Of a stretch of 64,000 bases of DNA, positions 36,582 through 46,187 are shown piece after piece. The stretch comes from JANQQN01 sp964519665. Lineage in GTDB: Bacteria; Myxococcota; Kuafuiibacteriia; Kuafuiibacteriales; Kuafuiibacteriaceae. The position numbers were made by a program, and so were the translations under genes. The notes beneath the pieces were generated by a model. It saw only the letters and a program-made list of their open reading frames with translations. It had not been told where the DNA came from and made no database searches. Where the stretch lies: positions 61,867-125,866 of the forward strand of contig CAZFIV010000011.1 of assembly GCA_964519665.1 (NCBI GenBank), given 5' to 3'. Each line of letters begins with the position of its first letter. The stretch's first letter is position 1.

Positions 36582-38351
36582 TCAATGTGTCGTTTCCGGG
36601 GTTGCGCCGGGCGCGATCACCCCGTCGAGTTGGATTTCGATCGTCGGGAGCAGCGGGAGACTCTGAGCCACCGTGGAGCTGTCGCTGGGTTCGAGCTCGA
36701 TCTCAGTGGGGAGCGAGCCGGTGACCGCTCGCTCGGCGATGACCCGCCCAGCGAGGCTGTCCGCAGTCAGGACAAACGTCGTTATGCCCGGGCCGACCCG
36801 GGGCGACAGCGACCCTCGGCTGGTGGTGGTCGAACTCGTCATGACGCCCAGGAAGCCGGGAACCGGCGTTTCGTTGGCGGTGAGCGTCAGATCGGACACC
36901 GAGATGACGTCCCACGACACCGTGACCGACGCGGTGTCCACGAACGTGGACGGCGTGACATCGAAGCTGACGATGGTGGGCGGGGCGATGCCCAGCACGC
37001 TGGCGGAGACGGTCACGGACCCATCGGCGTTGATCGCCTCGACCTGATAGGTCGTGGTGCCTTCGGGCACCGGCACGATAAGACTGCCCATCAGGTCGGC
37101 GCTGGCGCCGAAGGTGACGGTACCGGTCGAGACTCGGATTTCGTCGGCCATCATCACCGACCAGCTCAGCGCGGTGGTGCCGTTGGCGGGGACCGGATTC
37201 GGGCTGACGCTCACCGAGACGATGATGGGAAGCTCTGGGACCACGGTGATCGTCTCGGTGGCGGTGACGTTTCCGCCCGGGCTGAAGGCCGTCAGCGTGT
37301 AGCTGGTGGTGACTGAGGGCATGACGTCGGTCGACCCGGTCAACAGGGCGGAGTCCGAGACGGTCTCGCCGCCGCCCACGACCAGAACCCGGGTGGCGTC
37401 TTCGACTACCCACGAGAGGGTCGCGTTCTCGCCCGGGGCGATCGACGAGGTGTCGGTCGAGAAGGCGACGATGCGGGCCCCGGCCGGAGGGTTCACGGTC
37501 ACCGGAACCGTCCCCACCACCGTCCCCCCGTCGTTGGTGGCTCGGAGCGTGTAGACGGTGCTCGCGGTCGGGCTGAGGCGGCGGTTGCCGACGAGGTCGG
37601 TGGTCGACGCGATGAAGTCGCCCTCGGTGTTGGTGATGGCGATGGTGATCGGCGTGGAGCCGACCAGCTCCCAACCCAGGATGGTGCGCTGACCGGGGTC
37701 GAGGACGTCAGGTGTCGCGGTCAACCCGACGATCCCGGGGGCCACGGGCGCGGGCGGATTGACCCCGACCATCGCATTCGCGGAGGCGACCCGACCGTCG
37801 GGGGCGGTCGCGACCAGCCGATAGGTGACGGATCGGGTCGGGACGACGACCGCGGTGCCGGTCGCGGCCGCATCGCCAATGACGGGCACATCGTCGGTGG
37901 TCATGATGTCGACCGAGTCGGTGCCGGCGGTCGCCCAAGACAACGTCACGGTTTCGCCGCGGGTCACCATCGACGGCGTCGCCGAGAAGTTGTCGACCGA
38001 CGGTGGGGAAGGCGTCTGGACGTCTACTGCCAGCGTCGTGCTGACCTCCTCGGTGCCGCGCTGGGCGCGCACGAAGAACGTCGTGTTCTCCACGATAGGA
38101 TCGGATTCGACCGTGCCCGCGGCGTTCGTGGTCTCGGTCAGAAGCGCGCCCCCCACCGTGCCCACTACGACTTCGGTGGCCCCGGTCGTGGACCACACCA
38201 GGCGAACCGTTTCTCCCGACGGCACGCTCGTGGCGGAGGTCGAGAAGGTCACGACCGTCAGTCTCGAGCCGGAACCATCGTCGCCGCAGGCCTGCGCGGC
38301 GCTTACGAGGGCCAAGATAAAGCAACCGATAAGCCAAGGTCGTCCGTGCAT
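36582..38351 (-). CDS. secreted lipoprotein of tandem Ig-like repeats
   Basis: A 589-residue surface or periplasmic lipoprotein: signal peptide with lipobox AQAC (Cys22), then about six tandem beta-sandwich repeats of roughly 85-95 residues. Each repeat has the pattern 'sxxxxxGetvtLsWsvxgadsvxi ... sTTYtLxa', seen for example at VPSGETVRLVWSTTGA, VTRGETVTLSWATAGT and IAPGENATLSWVVEDA. No catalytic motif is visible. Such all-Ig proteins are usually adhesive or structural. GGGAGGA at 38356-38362 precedes the ATG. Extreme Thr/Val/Ser composition fits an extracellular beta protein. Confidence 0.85.
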   Translation of the reverse strand: MHGRPWLIGCFILALVSAAQACGDDGSGSRLTVVTFSTSATSVPSGETVRLVWSTTGATEVVVGTVGGALLTETTNAAGTVESDPIVENTTFFVRAQRGTEEVSTTLAVDVQTPSPPSVDNFSATPSMVTRGETVTLSWATAGTDSVDIMTTDDVPVIGDAAATGTAVVVPTRSVTYRLVATAPDGRVASANAMVGVNPPAPVAPGIVGLTATPDVLDPGQRTILGWELVGSTPITIAITNTEGDFIASTTDLVGNRRLSPTASTVYTLRATNDGGTVVGTVPVTVNPPAGARIVAFSTDTSSIAPGENATLSWVVEDATRVLVVGGGETVSDSALLTGSTDVMPSVTTSYTLTAFSPGGNVTATETITVVPELPIIVSVSVSPNPVPANGTTALSWSVMMADEIRVSTGTVTFGASADLMGSLIVPVPEGTTTYQVEAINADGSVTVSASVLGIAPPTIVSFDVTPSTFVDTASVTVSWDVISVSDLTLTANETPVPGFLGVMTSSTTTSRGSLSPRVGPGITTFVLTADSLAGRVIAERAVTGSLPTEIELEPSDSSTVAQSLPLLPTIEIQLDGVIAPGATPETTH

Positions 38352-38694
38352 GCAGTCCTCCCGATTCGCGCCCCGGGTCTGCGGCCGGGTACGTTCGCCT
38401 CCGCGTCCCGTCGAGGTGTAGCACCCTGATAATGTCGTCTAAGGTAGGTTTTAGCGAATTCGGCTGTTTTCATCGATCCGGACGGCGCCGAGCCGTGATG
38501 CGCATGGTCGGCGTTCGCAAGTCTTTGGACAGCGGGTCGGCTCAGGTTCTTTGTCGACCCCATGACGGTCTGATTTCCCACTTGGGAGCGGCGGCGCCGG
38601 GAAGGTTGCACCGTTGACCAAACCAAGCTGCGCTCTGAACGGTGATTTGTTACCGTAGTGCTCCGCGCTTCTTCTCGGAGCGCTCGGAGCGTGC
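38352..38694. other. divergent intergenic region
   Basis: These 343 bases separate the lipoprotein gene (minus) from the hybrid kinase gene (plus). Each end holds a ribosome binding site: TCCTCCC on the left for the minus-strand gene and GGAG at 38686 for the plus-strand TTG start. Small frames in both directions look like no known protein. A TTGACC at 38614 is a possible -35 element but has no convincing -10 partner. No repeat or RNA gene was recognised. Confidence 0.6.
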
Positions 38695-40752
38695 TTGACC
38701 CGGGGCGTATCGATCCGCACGAAGCTGGCGCTGTACGCTTTCGCAGCGGCGTCGGTCGGAGTGCTGATGGCGATGGCCATGAGCTTCTTGGCGCTGACCC
38801 AAAGCCGAGACGCCGTGCCGTCGTACTTGAGAGCCCGCTCGGTTCCTCTGGCCAAGGCGGTGCGGCTCGCGAGCCTCGAGCCGATCGCCCCTGGGCGCTT
38901 AGCACCGCCATCGGCGGCCCGCCTCCGGGCCGCGCTGTCGATCGTCGTTTCCGACGCCGAGATTCGGCAGGCGGCCATTCGGGCACCGGACGGCGGCTTC
39001 GAGCTGGTGGTGCCGGACGGCGCCGCGATGCCGGCGTCGCTGTCCGTCGGGTACGATCCCGGCTCGCTCCGCCTCGTGACCGAGCTGCCCGAGGGCGTCC
39101 AGGTGGCGCTCTGGTACGACGAACAGCGGCTGTACGAGGGATTCGTTCAGGCGGTGATTCGAATCGGCCTATCGTTGCTCACCGCGGCGGTCACCGCGAT
39201 TCTGTTCGCTTCGCTGGCCGGCCGGTGGATCGCCCGGCCGATCGCGCAACTCGCCCATTTGGCCCGCAGCATTCCCGAAAGCGGTGACTTCGACGTTTCC
39301 ACGCCGAGCGAGAGCTTCGACGAGGTCGGACAGCTCCGAGCCGCTTTCGGTGAGATGTGGGGCAAAGTTGAGCGTCGGGAACGCGCTCTGCAGGAGGCCC
39401 GTCGTAACGCCGAACAGGCCGCGCTCCAATCTCAACAGATGGCCGCGCAAGCCCAGGCCACCGCCGACGCGTTGGCCGCGGAAACCGCGGCCCGCGAACG
39501 TACTCAACGGCAGCTCGAACAGGCCCAGAAGATGGAAGCGCTCGGTCGGCTGGCGGGCGGGGTCGCTCACGACTTCAACAACCTCTTGTTCGTGATCGGC
39601 ACGTACACCGATGACCTCACGCGTCGGCTCGAAGCCGATGACCAAGAAGCGATCGATCAGATTCAAGAAGCGGTTCGCCGAGCGACAAAGCTGACCCAGC
39701 AGCTGCTGTCGTTCAGCCGACAGCCTCGGGGCGAGCCGGTCGATGTCGACGTTGGGCAAATGCTGATCCGGATGGAGGGCCTCTTGCGGCGTCTGATCGG
39801 CGAGGACATCGCCTTGACCGTCGAAGGCACCCACAGTCGCCTCGTGGTTCGCGCGCCGGAAGGCGCCCTTGAAAGCGCGGTGATGAACCTGGTCGTCAAC
39901 GCTCGCGATGCCCTCCCGGAGGGCGGTTCGATCAAAATCAGCATGTCGCCAGAGCGGGAGTCGCCCCAGTTCGCCAAAGGGACGCAAACGGCCGACGCCC
40001 GGTGGATGCGGTTGTCCGTCGAGGATGACGGCCTCGGAATGGATGAGTCGATCCGACGCCAGGCCTTCGAACCGTTCTTCACCACCAAGCCGACCGGCGA
40101 AGGGACCGGGCTCGGGTTGACGCTCGTGTACGCGCTGTGTCGTCAGCTCGGCGGCGAGGTCCTGGTCGACAGCGAAGCGGGCCACGGTACTCGCTTCGAC
40201 CTGCTATTGCCGCTGGCTGACGCCGACGGGGGATTCTCGGTCGATGTCCACAACATGACGCCCCTTCCATCGGAAGAGGGTCGCGTGCTCGTCGCCGAAG
40301 ACGATCCCCAGGTGCGCCGGTTGATCGTCCGGGTTCTCGTCAAGGCGGGTTTCGATGTCGAGGCCGTCGAAGACGGGCAGGCGGCGTTGACTCGGCTGAG
40401 CGAAGGGCCGCCGGTCGACCTCGTGGTCAGCGACGTCGTGATGCCCAAGATGGGTGGCCTCGACCTCGCCAACGCGATTCGGCAGGCGGGCATCGACGTG
40501 CCCATCCTGTTCGTTTCAGGGTATCCGGCCCACCCAGGTCAGGCGTCAGCGCCGTTCCCCCCTGGGCTGCCCATGCTTCGCAAGCCGTTCACGGCGCAGG
40601 CCCTGCGGCGCCAGGTTCGTCAGATGCTTGGCCGCCACCCGATCACTCCGGTTCCGTTCGATCCGAACGTCGACTCCGATCTCGGCCCGGTGACCGACGA
40701 AACTCCGGACGGGTCCGTCGACCCGGATGACCCCTCCGAGCCGTCAGCCTAA
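38695..40752 (+). CDS. hybrid sensor histidine kinase/response regulator
   Basis: Membrane sensor of 685 residues starting at a TTG supported by GGAG five bases upstream. Two membrane helices (about 10-33 and 155-175) flank a periplasmic domain of about 120 residues; then a HAMP domain (GRWIARPIAQLAHLA), an Ala/Gln-rich coiled coil, a HisKA-type domain with phospho-His292 in GGVAHDFNNLL, an HATPase (NLVVNARDALPEGG, GTGLGLTLVYAL) and a C-terminal receiver with phospho-Asp580 (VVSDVVMPKMGG). The tail is acidic. HDFNN-type kinases are frequent in deltaproteobacteria. No DNA-binding partner is adjacent; signal unknown. Confidence 0.94.
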   Translation: MTRGVSIRTKLALYAFAAASVGVLMAMAMSFLALTQSRDAVPSYLRARSVPLAKAVRLASLEPIAPGRLAPPSAARLRAALSIVVSDAEIRQAAIRAPDGGFELVVPDGAAMPASLSVGYDPGSLRLVTELPEGVQVALWYDEQRLYEGFVQAVIRIGLSLLTAAVTAILFASLAGRWIARPIAQLAHLARSIPESGDFDVSTPSESFDEVGQLRAAFGEMWGKVERRERALQEARRNAEQAALQSQQMAAQAQATADALAAETAARERTQRQLEQAQKMEALGRLAGGVAHDFNNLLFVIGTYTDDLTRRLEADDQEAIDQIQEAVRRATKLTQQLLSFSRQPRGEPVDVDVGQMLIRMEGLLRRLIGEDIALTVEGTHSRLVVRAPEGALESAVMNLVVNARDALPEGGSIKISMSPERESPQFAKGTQTADARWMRLSVEDDGLGMDESIRRQAFEPFFTTKPTGEGTGLGLTLVYALCRQLGGEVLVDSEAGHGTRFDLLLPLADADGGFSVDVHNMTPLPSEEGRVLVAEDDPQVRRLIVRVLVKAGFDVEAVEDGQAALTRLSEGPPVDLVVSDVVMPKMGGLDLANAIRQAGIDVPILFVSGYPAHPGQASAPFPPGLPMLRKPFTAQALRRQVRQMLGRHPITPVPFDPNVDSDLGPVTDETPDGSVDPDDPSEPSA

Positions 40753-40801
40753 GGTCCGCGATTTGCCAAGACCCACAACTCGCGCTACGCGCGTGGAGTC
40801 C

Positions 40802-41317
40802 ATGATTCAGAAAGCCCGACCGCCGGCACGCCTGCCGGCTGCATTCACCGCCTCGTGCCTGCTTCTCGTGGGTTGTTTTCTTGGCGGGCCATCAGCCTGT
40901 ACGCACGCTGCACCGAGTCGTGCCCCGGCGACCGACGTCGAGTTCTTCGCTCCGACATCGGGACGGTCTGCCCCCTATTCAGAGGCCGTGCGGGTCGGAG
41001 ATCTACTGTTCCTGGCCGGCAAGCTCGGTACTCGCCCTGGTGGTCGAGGCCTGGCGCCGGGTGGAATCCAGCCCGAAACCAAACAGGCCCTCGAGAACAT
41101 TCAGCAGGTCCTCGAGCGGCACGGCGCGACCATGGACCAGGTTGTCAAATGCACGGTCTTCCTGGCCGACATCGCCGAGTGGGCGGCGATGAACGAGGTC
41201 TACGTAACCTTCTTTCCATCGAACCGTCCGGCGCGCAGCGCGGTTGGGGTCGGTGGTTTGGCTCGTGGAGCGCGCGTCGAGATCGAGTGTATGGCTTCGG
41301 TTACTGCGGCGCCTTGA
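40802..41317 (+). CDS. RidA/YjgF-family protein with lipoprotein-like signal sequence
   Basis: A 171-residue protein whose last 125 residues form a Rid domain: the enamine/imine deaminase block PARSAVGVGGLARGARVEIE includes the conserved Arg that binds the substrate carboxylate. RidA hydrolyses reactive 2-aminoacrylate-type enamines and normally is cytosolic, but here a hydrophobic N-terminus ending in LLLVGC (Cys25) looks like a lipoprotein signal. The start ATG 40802 has GGAG just upstream; starting later would remove the signal but no good start codon is near the Rid domain. It may deaminate substrates in the periplasm, or be a paralogue with another role. Confidence 0.88.
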   Translation: MIQKARPPARLPAAFTASCLLLVGCFLGGPSACTHAAPSRAPATDVEFFAPTSGRSAPYSEAVRVGDLLFLAGKLGTRPGGRGLAPGGIQPETKQALENIQQVLERHGATMDQVVKCTVFLADIAEWAAMNEVYVTFFPSNRPARSAVGVGGLARGARVEIECMASVTAAP

Positions 41318-41335
41318 TCGCCTCGGTCTGCAAGG

Positions 41336-42886
41336 ATGAATGAGTTCCTTCTGATGGTCCAAGACCGGACCGATGCGCTGTCGGGCTTCATCTGGAGCGG
41401 GCCGATGGTCGTCCTGCTGTTCGGAGCCGGGCTATGGTTAACGCTTCGAACCAACCTCGTACAGGTCCGATACTTCGCGGCCGGGGTCCGTCGGACGTTT
41501 GGTCGCCGAGGGCGCGGCGGAAGCGTTGCGGACGGCGATATAACTCCATTTCAGGCGCTCATGACCGCGCTGTCGGCGACGGTCGGCATCGGAAACATCG
41601 CGGGCGTCGGTTCGGCCATCGCGAGCGGGGGGCCGGGCGCGGTCTTCTGGATGTGGTTGACCGCGCTCTTGGGGATGGCCACGAAGTACGCGGAGGCCGT
41701 CCTCGCCGTGAAGTATCGAGTGCGGATGGCCGATGGCTCGATGGCGGGGGGCCCGATGTATTACTGTCGCTACGGGCTCCCGTCCGCGCGGTTCGGCATG
41801 GTCCTGGGGGCGATGTTCGCCGTTTGCGGCGCGAGTGTCTCGTTGATCGGCAGCGGCAATATGTTCCAGTCGCAGCAGATCGCGGAAGCAGCGTTCAAGC
41901 ACTTCGAGGTGCCGATGTGGCTGACCGGGCTGGTCTTGAGCTTTGCGGCAGGTCTGGTCCTTCTCGGAGGGATTCGGGTAATCGGGCGGGTGGCCGAGCT
42001 CCTCGTCCCCTCGATGATCGTTCTGTACTTTTTGGCCGCGGCGTTGGTGGTCCTGACCCACTTGTCAGCGGTCCCGGCGGCCTTGGAGCTCATCGTGGTC
42101 AGCGCGTTCGAGCCGCGCGCAGCGTTCGGCGGCGCGGTCGGCATCAGCGTTCGAGAGGCGGTGCGGTTCGGCGTCGCCAGAGGCGTGCTGTCGAACGAAT
42201 CAGGGCTTGGCAGCGCGGCGATCGCTCACGGAGCGGCCCGAACCCGGCACCCGGTCGCCCAGGGGAGCGTGGCCATGATGGGGACCTTCATCGATACGAT
42301 ACTCGTGTGTACGCTAACGGCCTCGGTGATTTTGATCTCCGGCGCGTACACGAAAGCCGAGTTCATGGCCCCGAGCCCCGCTGTGGTCGAGACGACCCCA
42401 TCTCCGGCGCCGGACTCCAATCTCGAAGGGGCGAACGACGCCGGCCCGAAAGTCTGGTTGACGAGCGCGGCCCTGACCGTCGAAGCGTTCAATGAAGGGG
42501 CGCCAGGTTGGCTCCGGGGGCGTCTCGGTGCGGTGGTGGCCCTGGCGTCCCTGATCTTCGGCTTTACCACTCTCATGGGCTGGAGCTACTACGGTCAGAT
42601 CTGCGTACAGTACCTGTTCGGCCCGAGGGCCCGGTTTCCGTACCTGATCGCTTTCGTCGTCCTCGTGTTCTGCGGTCCGCTCTTCTCAGGGCCGTTTTCC
42701 AGAATTGTCTCCAACCTCGGCGACCTGTGCAACGCTGCGACGGCCTTTCCCAACCTGATCGCCCTGGCGATCTTGAGTGGGGTCGTTCGCCGGGCGACCC
42801 GGAAAGCCGACCTTGAAGGCGATCTCGAGGCGGTCGAAGCAACGCCCCTCGACCCATCGAGGGGCGACGGATCTACTCGACGGTGA
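41336..42886 (+). CDS. AGCS-family sodium:alanine/glycine symporter
   Basis: Integral membrane symporter of 516 residues with about eleven hydrophobic segments. The family signature TALSATVGIGNIAGVGSAI starts near residue 80 and is followed by GMATKYAEAVLAVKYR; the later NESGLGSAAIAHGAARTRHPV is equally diagnostic. It takes up alanine or glycine with Na+. An Ala/Pro-rich loop of about 30 residues around 345-375 is longer than usual. The last 14 bases of the gene overlap the end of glmS on the opposite strand. Confidence 0.94.
   Translation: MNEFLLMVQDRTDALSGFIWSGPMVVLLFGAGLWLTLRTNLVQVRYFAAGVRRTFGRRGRGGSVADGDITPFQALMTALSATVGIGNIAGVGSAIASGGPGAVFWMWLTALLGMATKYAEAVLAVKYRVRMADGSMAGGPMYYCRYGLPSARFGMVLGAMFAVCGASVSLIGSGNMFQSQQIAEAAFKHFEVPMWLTGLVLSFAAGLVLLGGIRVIGRVAELLVPSMIVLYFLAAALVVLTHLSAVPAALELIVVSAFEPRAAFGGAVGISVREAVRFGVARGVLSNESGLGSAAIAHGAARTRHPVAQGSVAMMGTFIDTILVCTLTASVILISGAYTKAEFMAPSPAVVETTPSPAPDSNLEGANDAGPKVWLTSAALTVEAFNEGAPGWLRGRLGAVVALASLIFGFTTLMGWSYYGQICVQYLFGPRARFPYLIAFVVLVFCGPLFSGPFSRIVSNLGDLCNAATAFPNLIALAILSGVVRRATRKADLEGDLEAVEATPLDPSRGDGSTRR
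42844..42865 (-). terminator. hairpin just after glmS, inside the end of the symporter gene
   Basis: A perfect nine-base-pair stem, GCCCCTCGA (42844-42852) pairing with TCGAGGGGC (42857-42865), with a four-base loop. It begins seven bases after the glmS stop on the minus strand and at the same time lies within the last codons of the convergent symporter gene. No strong run of T follows on the minus strand, so its efficiency as an intrinsic terminator is uncertain. Confidence 0.5.
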
Positions 42887-44714
42887 CCGACTTGGCCAGA
42901 TTGCGGGGCTGGTCGACGTCGGTGCCGTTGATGTCGGCGATGTGATACGCGAGCAGCTGAAGCGGGACCGCGGTCAGAATCGGGACGATCAGGGGCTGGT
43001 TCACCGGTACCAAGAACACGTCGTCAGCGATGGTGGCGATCTTCGAGTCACCCTCCGAAGCGATGATGATCAGCTTGCCGTCGCGAGCTCGAACCTCTTC
43101 GAGGTTGGAAACCGTTTTTTCGTAGGTGTCGCCTTGGGTGGCGATGGCCACGGTGGGCAGATGCTCGTCGATGAGAGCGATCGGCCCGTGCTTCATTTCG
43201 CCCGCTGAGTACCCCTCGGCGTGGATGTATGAGATTTCTTTGAGCTTGAGGGCTCCTTCGAGGGCGATGGGATAGTTTGGGCCGCGACCCAAGTAGAGCA
43301 TGTTTTGAGCCTTGGCGTAACGGCGAGCGACGGCGATGAGCGACGCTTCTCGGTTGAGCATGCCCTCGATCTGCTTGGGGACCTCGCGCAGGTGAGTCAA
43401 CATGTCTTGCGCAACGCCTTGCTCGAGGATTCCGCGTTCGCGGCCGAGATGAATGGCGAGCAGATACAGGGCGACCAACTGGGTGGTGAAAGCCTTGGTC
43501 GAGGCGACACCGATCTCGGGACCGGCGTGGGTGTACATCACGCCGCCGGAGTCCATGCACTCACGAGCGATCGACGATTCGATGACATTGCAGACCGCGA
43601 ATACGAGGGCGCCCTGTCGCTTGCCTTCTTTGACGGCAGCCAGGGTATCGGCGGTCTCTCCCGACTGCGACACGGCGAGCACGCCGGTGGTCTCGTCGAT
43701 CACCGGCTGGCGGTACCTGAACTCGCTGGCGAGATCGACCTCCACCGGCAGTCGGGCGACCTGCTCGATCATGAACTTTCCGACCAGGCCCGCGTGGTAG
43801 CTGGTGCCGCAGGCCGTGATCACCAACCGTTTGATCCGGTTGATGTCACCGACATTCATGCGGTCGAGGTGGACTCGAGCTTCTTCCATGACCACCCGAC
43901 CGCGGATGGTGTCCGCGATGGCCGTCGGTTGCTCGAAGATCTCCTTGTGCATGAAGTGTTTATGGCCGCCTTTTTCGGCCATCACGGGCGACCAATCGAC
44001 CCGCTTGATCGAGGCTTCGACCGGCTGACCGTCGAGAGTGGAGACCGTCACCCCGTGGCGACCGAGGACGGCCATCTGACCGTCGGCGAGGAAGGTGAAG
44101 GAGCGGGTATGGGCGAGCAGGGCGGGAATGTCGGATGCGACGAAGTTTTCGGCCTCGCCATCCTCGCCATAGCCGATCACGATCGGGGAGGCGTTCTTGG
44201 CGGTGATGATCTTGTCGGGTTCCTTTTCTGACAGGATCACGAATGCGTAGGCCCCACGAACCTCGGTCAGCGCCGCCTGCACCGCGGTTTCGAGCTTCAT
44301 ACCGCGACTGGTGTTGACCGCGACCAGGTGGGCCATGATCTCGGTATCGGTTTCGCTCGAAAAGACTCGCCCTTGCGCTTCGAGCTGGTGACGGAGCTGG
44401 AGGTAGTTTTCGATGATGCCGTTGTGGACGACGGTAATGCCGTCAACCGAGTGCGGGTGCGCGTTTTCTTCGGAGGGCCGGCCGTGGGTCGCCCAACGGG
44501 TGTGCCCGATACCCATGCTGCCGGCGACGGGATTCTCTTTTAGGGTTCGGTCGAGATTCCGAAGCTTGCCTACCGCCCGACGGATGTCGGTTCGGCCGTC
44601 TTTCAGAACCGCGATCCCGGCCGAGTCATAGCCTCGATATTCGAGTTTGCGAAGGCCTTCGACGATGATCTCGGTGGCGTTTCGTTCGCCGATGTATCCA
44701 ACAATCCCGCACAT
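42873..44714 (-). CDS. glmS: glutamine--fructose-6-phosphate aminotransferase (isomerizing)
   Basis: GlmS makes glucosamine-6-phosphate from fructose-6-phosphate and glutamine, the first step to UDP-GlcNAc. The 613 residues start MCGIVGYIG, so Cys2 becomes the N-terminal nucleophile of the glutaminase domain (about 1-240); two SIS isomerase domains follow (TACGTSYHAGLVGKFM, then YLGRGPNYPIALEGALKLKEI), and the C-terminus DQPRNLAKSVTVE is the conserved tail. It lies 18 bases after glmU. No glmS riboswitch fold was recognised in that short gap. Confidence 0.98.
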   Translation of the reverse strand: MCGIVGYIGERNATEIIVEGLRKLEYRGYDSAGIAVLKDGRTDIRRAVGKLRNLDRTLKENPVAGSMGIGHTRWATHGRPSEENAHPHSVDGITVVHNGIIENYLQLRHQLEAQGRVFSSETDTEIMAHLVAVNTSRGMKLETAVQAALTEVRGAYAFVILSEKEPDKIITAKNASPIVIGYGEDGEAENFVASDIPALLAHTRSFTFLADGQMAVLGRHGVTVSTLDGQPVEASIKRVDWSPVMAEKGGHKHFMHKEIFEQPTAIADTIRGRVVMEEARVHLDRMNVGDINRIKRLVITACGTSYHAGLVGKFMIEQVARLPVEVDLASEFRYRQPVIDETTGVLAVSQSGETADTLAAVKEGKRQGALVFAVCNVIESSIARECMDSGGVMYTHAGPEIGVASTKAFTTQLVALYLLAIHLGRERGILEQGVAQDMLTHLREVPKQIEGMLNREASLIAVARRYAKAQNMLYLGRGPNYPIALEGALKLKEISYIHAEGYSAGEMKHGPIALIDEHLPTVAIATQGDTYEKTVSNLEEVRARDGKLIIIASEGDSKIATIADDVFLVPVNQPLIVPILTAVPLQLLAYHIADINGTDVDQPRNLAKSVTVE

Positions 44715-44732
44715 GGTGAGTCGATCCTGAAG

Positions 44733-46187
44733 TCAGTGGTTCCCGGAGGAGCCGGATTTTTTTCGGGCTTCGGCGGCGGCTCGGGCCTCGGCGCGGAGCA
44801 CCGGGGCTCGGCCGGTCTTGTTCACTTGGCGGGCGCGGCCGAAGGCGACGTCGTCGGCCGGAATCTGGTCGGTGATCACACTGCCCGCGGCGACGTATGC
44901 ATTGTCACCGACGGCGACCGGAGCAACCAGGGTGGAGTTGGAGCCGATGAACACGCTTTCACCCAGTTCGGTCTTGTACTTGCCGTAGCCGTCGTAGTTG
45001 CAAGTGATCGTGCCGGCGCCGACATTGCTGCCGTCTCCGATGTCGGCGTCGCCGAGGTACGCAAGATGATTGGCCTTGGCTCCGACGCCAAGGCGGCTCT
45101 TCTTGAGCTCGACGAAGTTGCCGACCCGGGCCTTCTCGAGGATTTCGGCGCCCGGCCGCAGGCGGCTGAATGGTCCGATGACCGCCTCGGAGCGAACCTC
45201 GGCGCCTTCCATCGTCGTGTACGGCTTGACCTCGACGTGGTCGGCGAGCACGGCGTCGTGCAGCACGCAACCGACGTCGATGAAGCAGTGGGCGCCGACG
45301 GTGGTCTTGCCCCGAAGATGAACACCGGGGGCGATCGTCGTGTCTTGGCCAATGATGACTTCCGACTCGATGTACGTGGTCGTCGGGTCTTCGAGGGTCA
45401 CGCCGGCCAAGAGGTGAGCGCGGTTGATCCGAGCCCGCAGGGCCCGGCCGAGGTCGGCGAGCTGGGCGCGATTGTTCGCGCCCGCGACCTCCATCGGATC
45501 GGTCACCGTGACCGCTTGAACCGAGTGTCCATCGGCGATGGCCATGGCAATGATGTCGGTCAAGTAATATTCCCCTTGGGCATTGTCGTTGTTCAAGCGA
45601 CCGAGAGCGCGGCGCAGGAACGATGACGAAACCGAGTAGATGCCGGCGTTGATTTCATTGACCGAGCGCTCTTCCAGAGAGGCGTCCTTGTGCTCCACGA
45701 TTCGGGCAACGCCGTCGCCCCGACGAATGATGCGGCCGTAGCCAGTGGGGTCATCGAGCCGCGCCGTGACCAGTGCCAGCGCACAGTTGGGGGTCCGGGC
45801 GGCCTCGAGCAGGGCTTTCAGAGTATCGGCGGTCAATAGGGGAACGTCGCCGGACAGGATCAACACGTCCCCTTCGAACCCCTCGAGGCCGAGGAGGCCC
45901 TCTCGGGCTGCGTGGCCGGTTCCTAGTCGCTCCCGCTGCACCTGAAATCGGGTCTTGGGGCCGAAACGAGCCTCGACATCGGCCTGCACCGTCTCGGCCT
46001 GGTGGCCGACCACGAGAACGATCGGCTCGGCGCCGACCTCGACGGCGGCTCGAATCGGGTACGCGACCAATGGTTGTCCCATCAACGGATGGAGCACCTT
46101 GGCCAGCTTCGATTTCATCCGTGTGCCCTGGCCAGCAGCCAGAACGATAGCGGCGACGGGACGACCCATAGCGACGAACCGTTCCAT
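44733..46187 (-). CDS. glmU: bifunctional N-acetylglucosamine-1-phosphate uridyltransferase/glucosamine-1-phosphate acetyltransferase
   Basis: GlmU catalyses the last two steps to UDP-GlcNAc. The pyrophosphorylase domain begins with LAAGQGTRMKSKLAKVLHP (about residues 17-35) and the left-handed beta-helix acetyltransferase domain covers about 260-460, with NFVELKKS and GTITCNYDGYGKYKT giving the catalytic His-region and CoA loop. Length 484 from ATG 46187; an ATG at 46169 (MGRPVAAIVL) is an equally plausible start. It forms an operon with glmS, so both ends of the pathway are co-expressed. Confidence 0.97.
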   Translation of the reverse strand: MERFVAMGRPVAAIVLAAGQGTRMKSKLAKVLHPLMGQPLVAYPIRAAVEVGAEPIVLVVGHQAETVQADVEARFGPKTRFQVQRERLGTGHAAREGLLGLEGFEGDVLILSGDVPLLTADTLKALLEAARTPNCALALVTARLDDPTGYGRIIRRGDGVARIVEHKDASLEERSVNEINAGIYSVSSSFLRRALGRLNNDNAQGEYYLTDIIAMAIADGHSVQAVTVTDPMEVAGANNRAQLADLGRALRARINRAHLLAGVTLEDPTTTYIESEVIIGQDTTIAPGVHLRGKTTVGAHCFIDVGCVLHDAVLADHVEVKPYTTMEGAEVRSEAVIGPFSRLRPGAEILEKARVGNFVELKKSRLGVGAKANHLAYLGDADIGDGSNVGAGTITCNYDGYGKYKTELGESVFIGSNSTLVAPVAVGDNAYVAAGSVITDQIPADDVAFGRARQVNKTGRAPVLRAEARAAAEARKKSGSSGNH

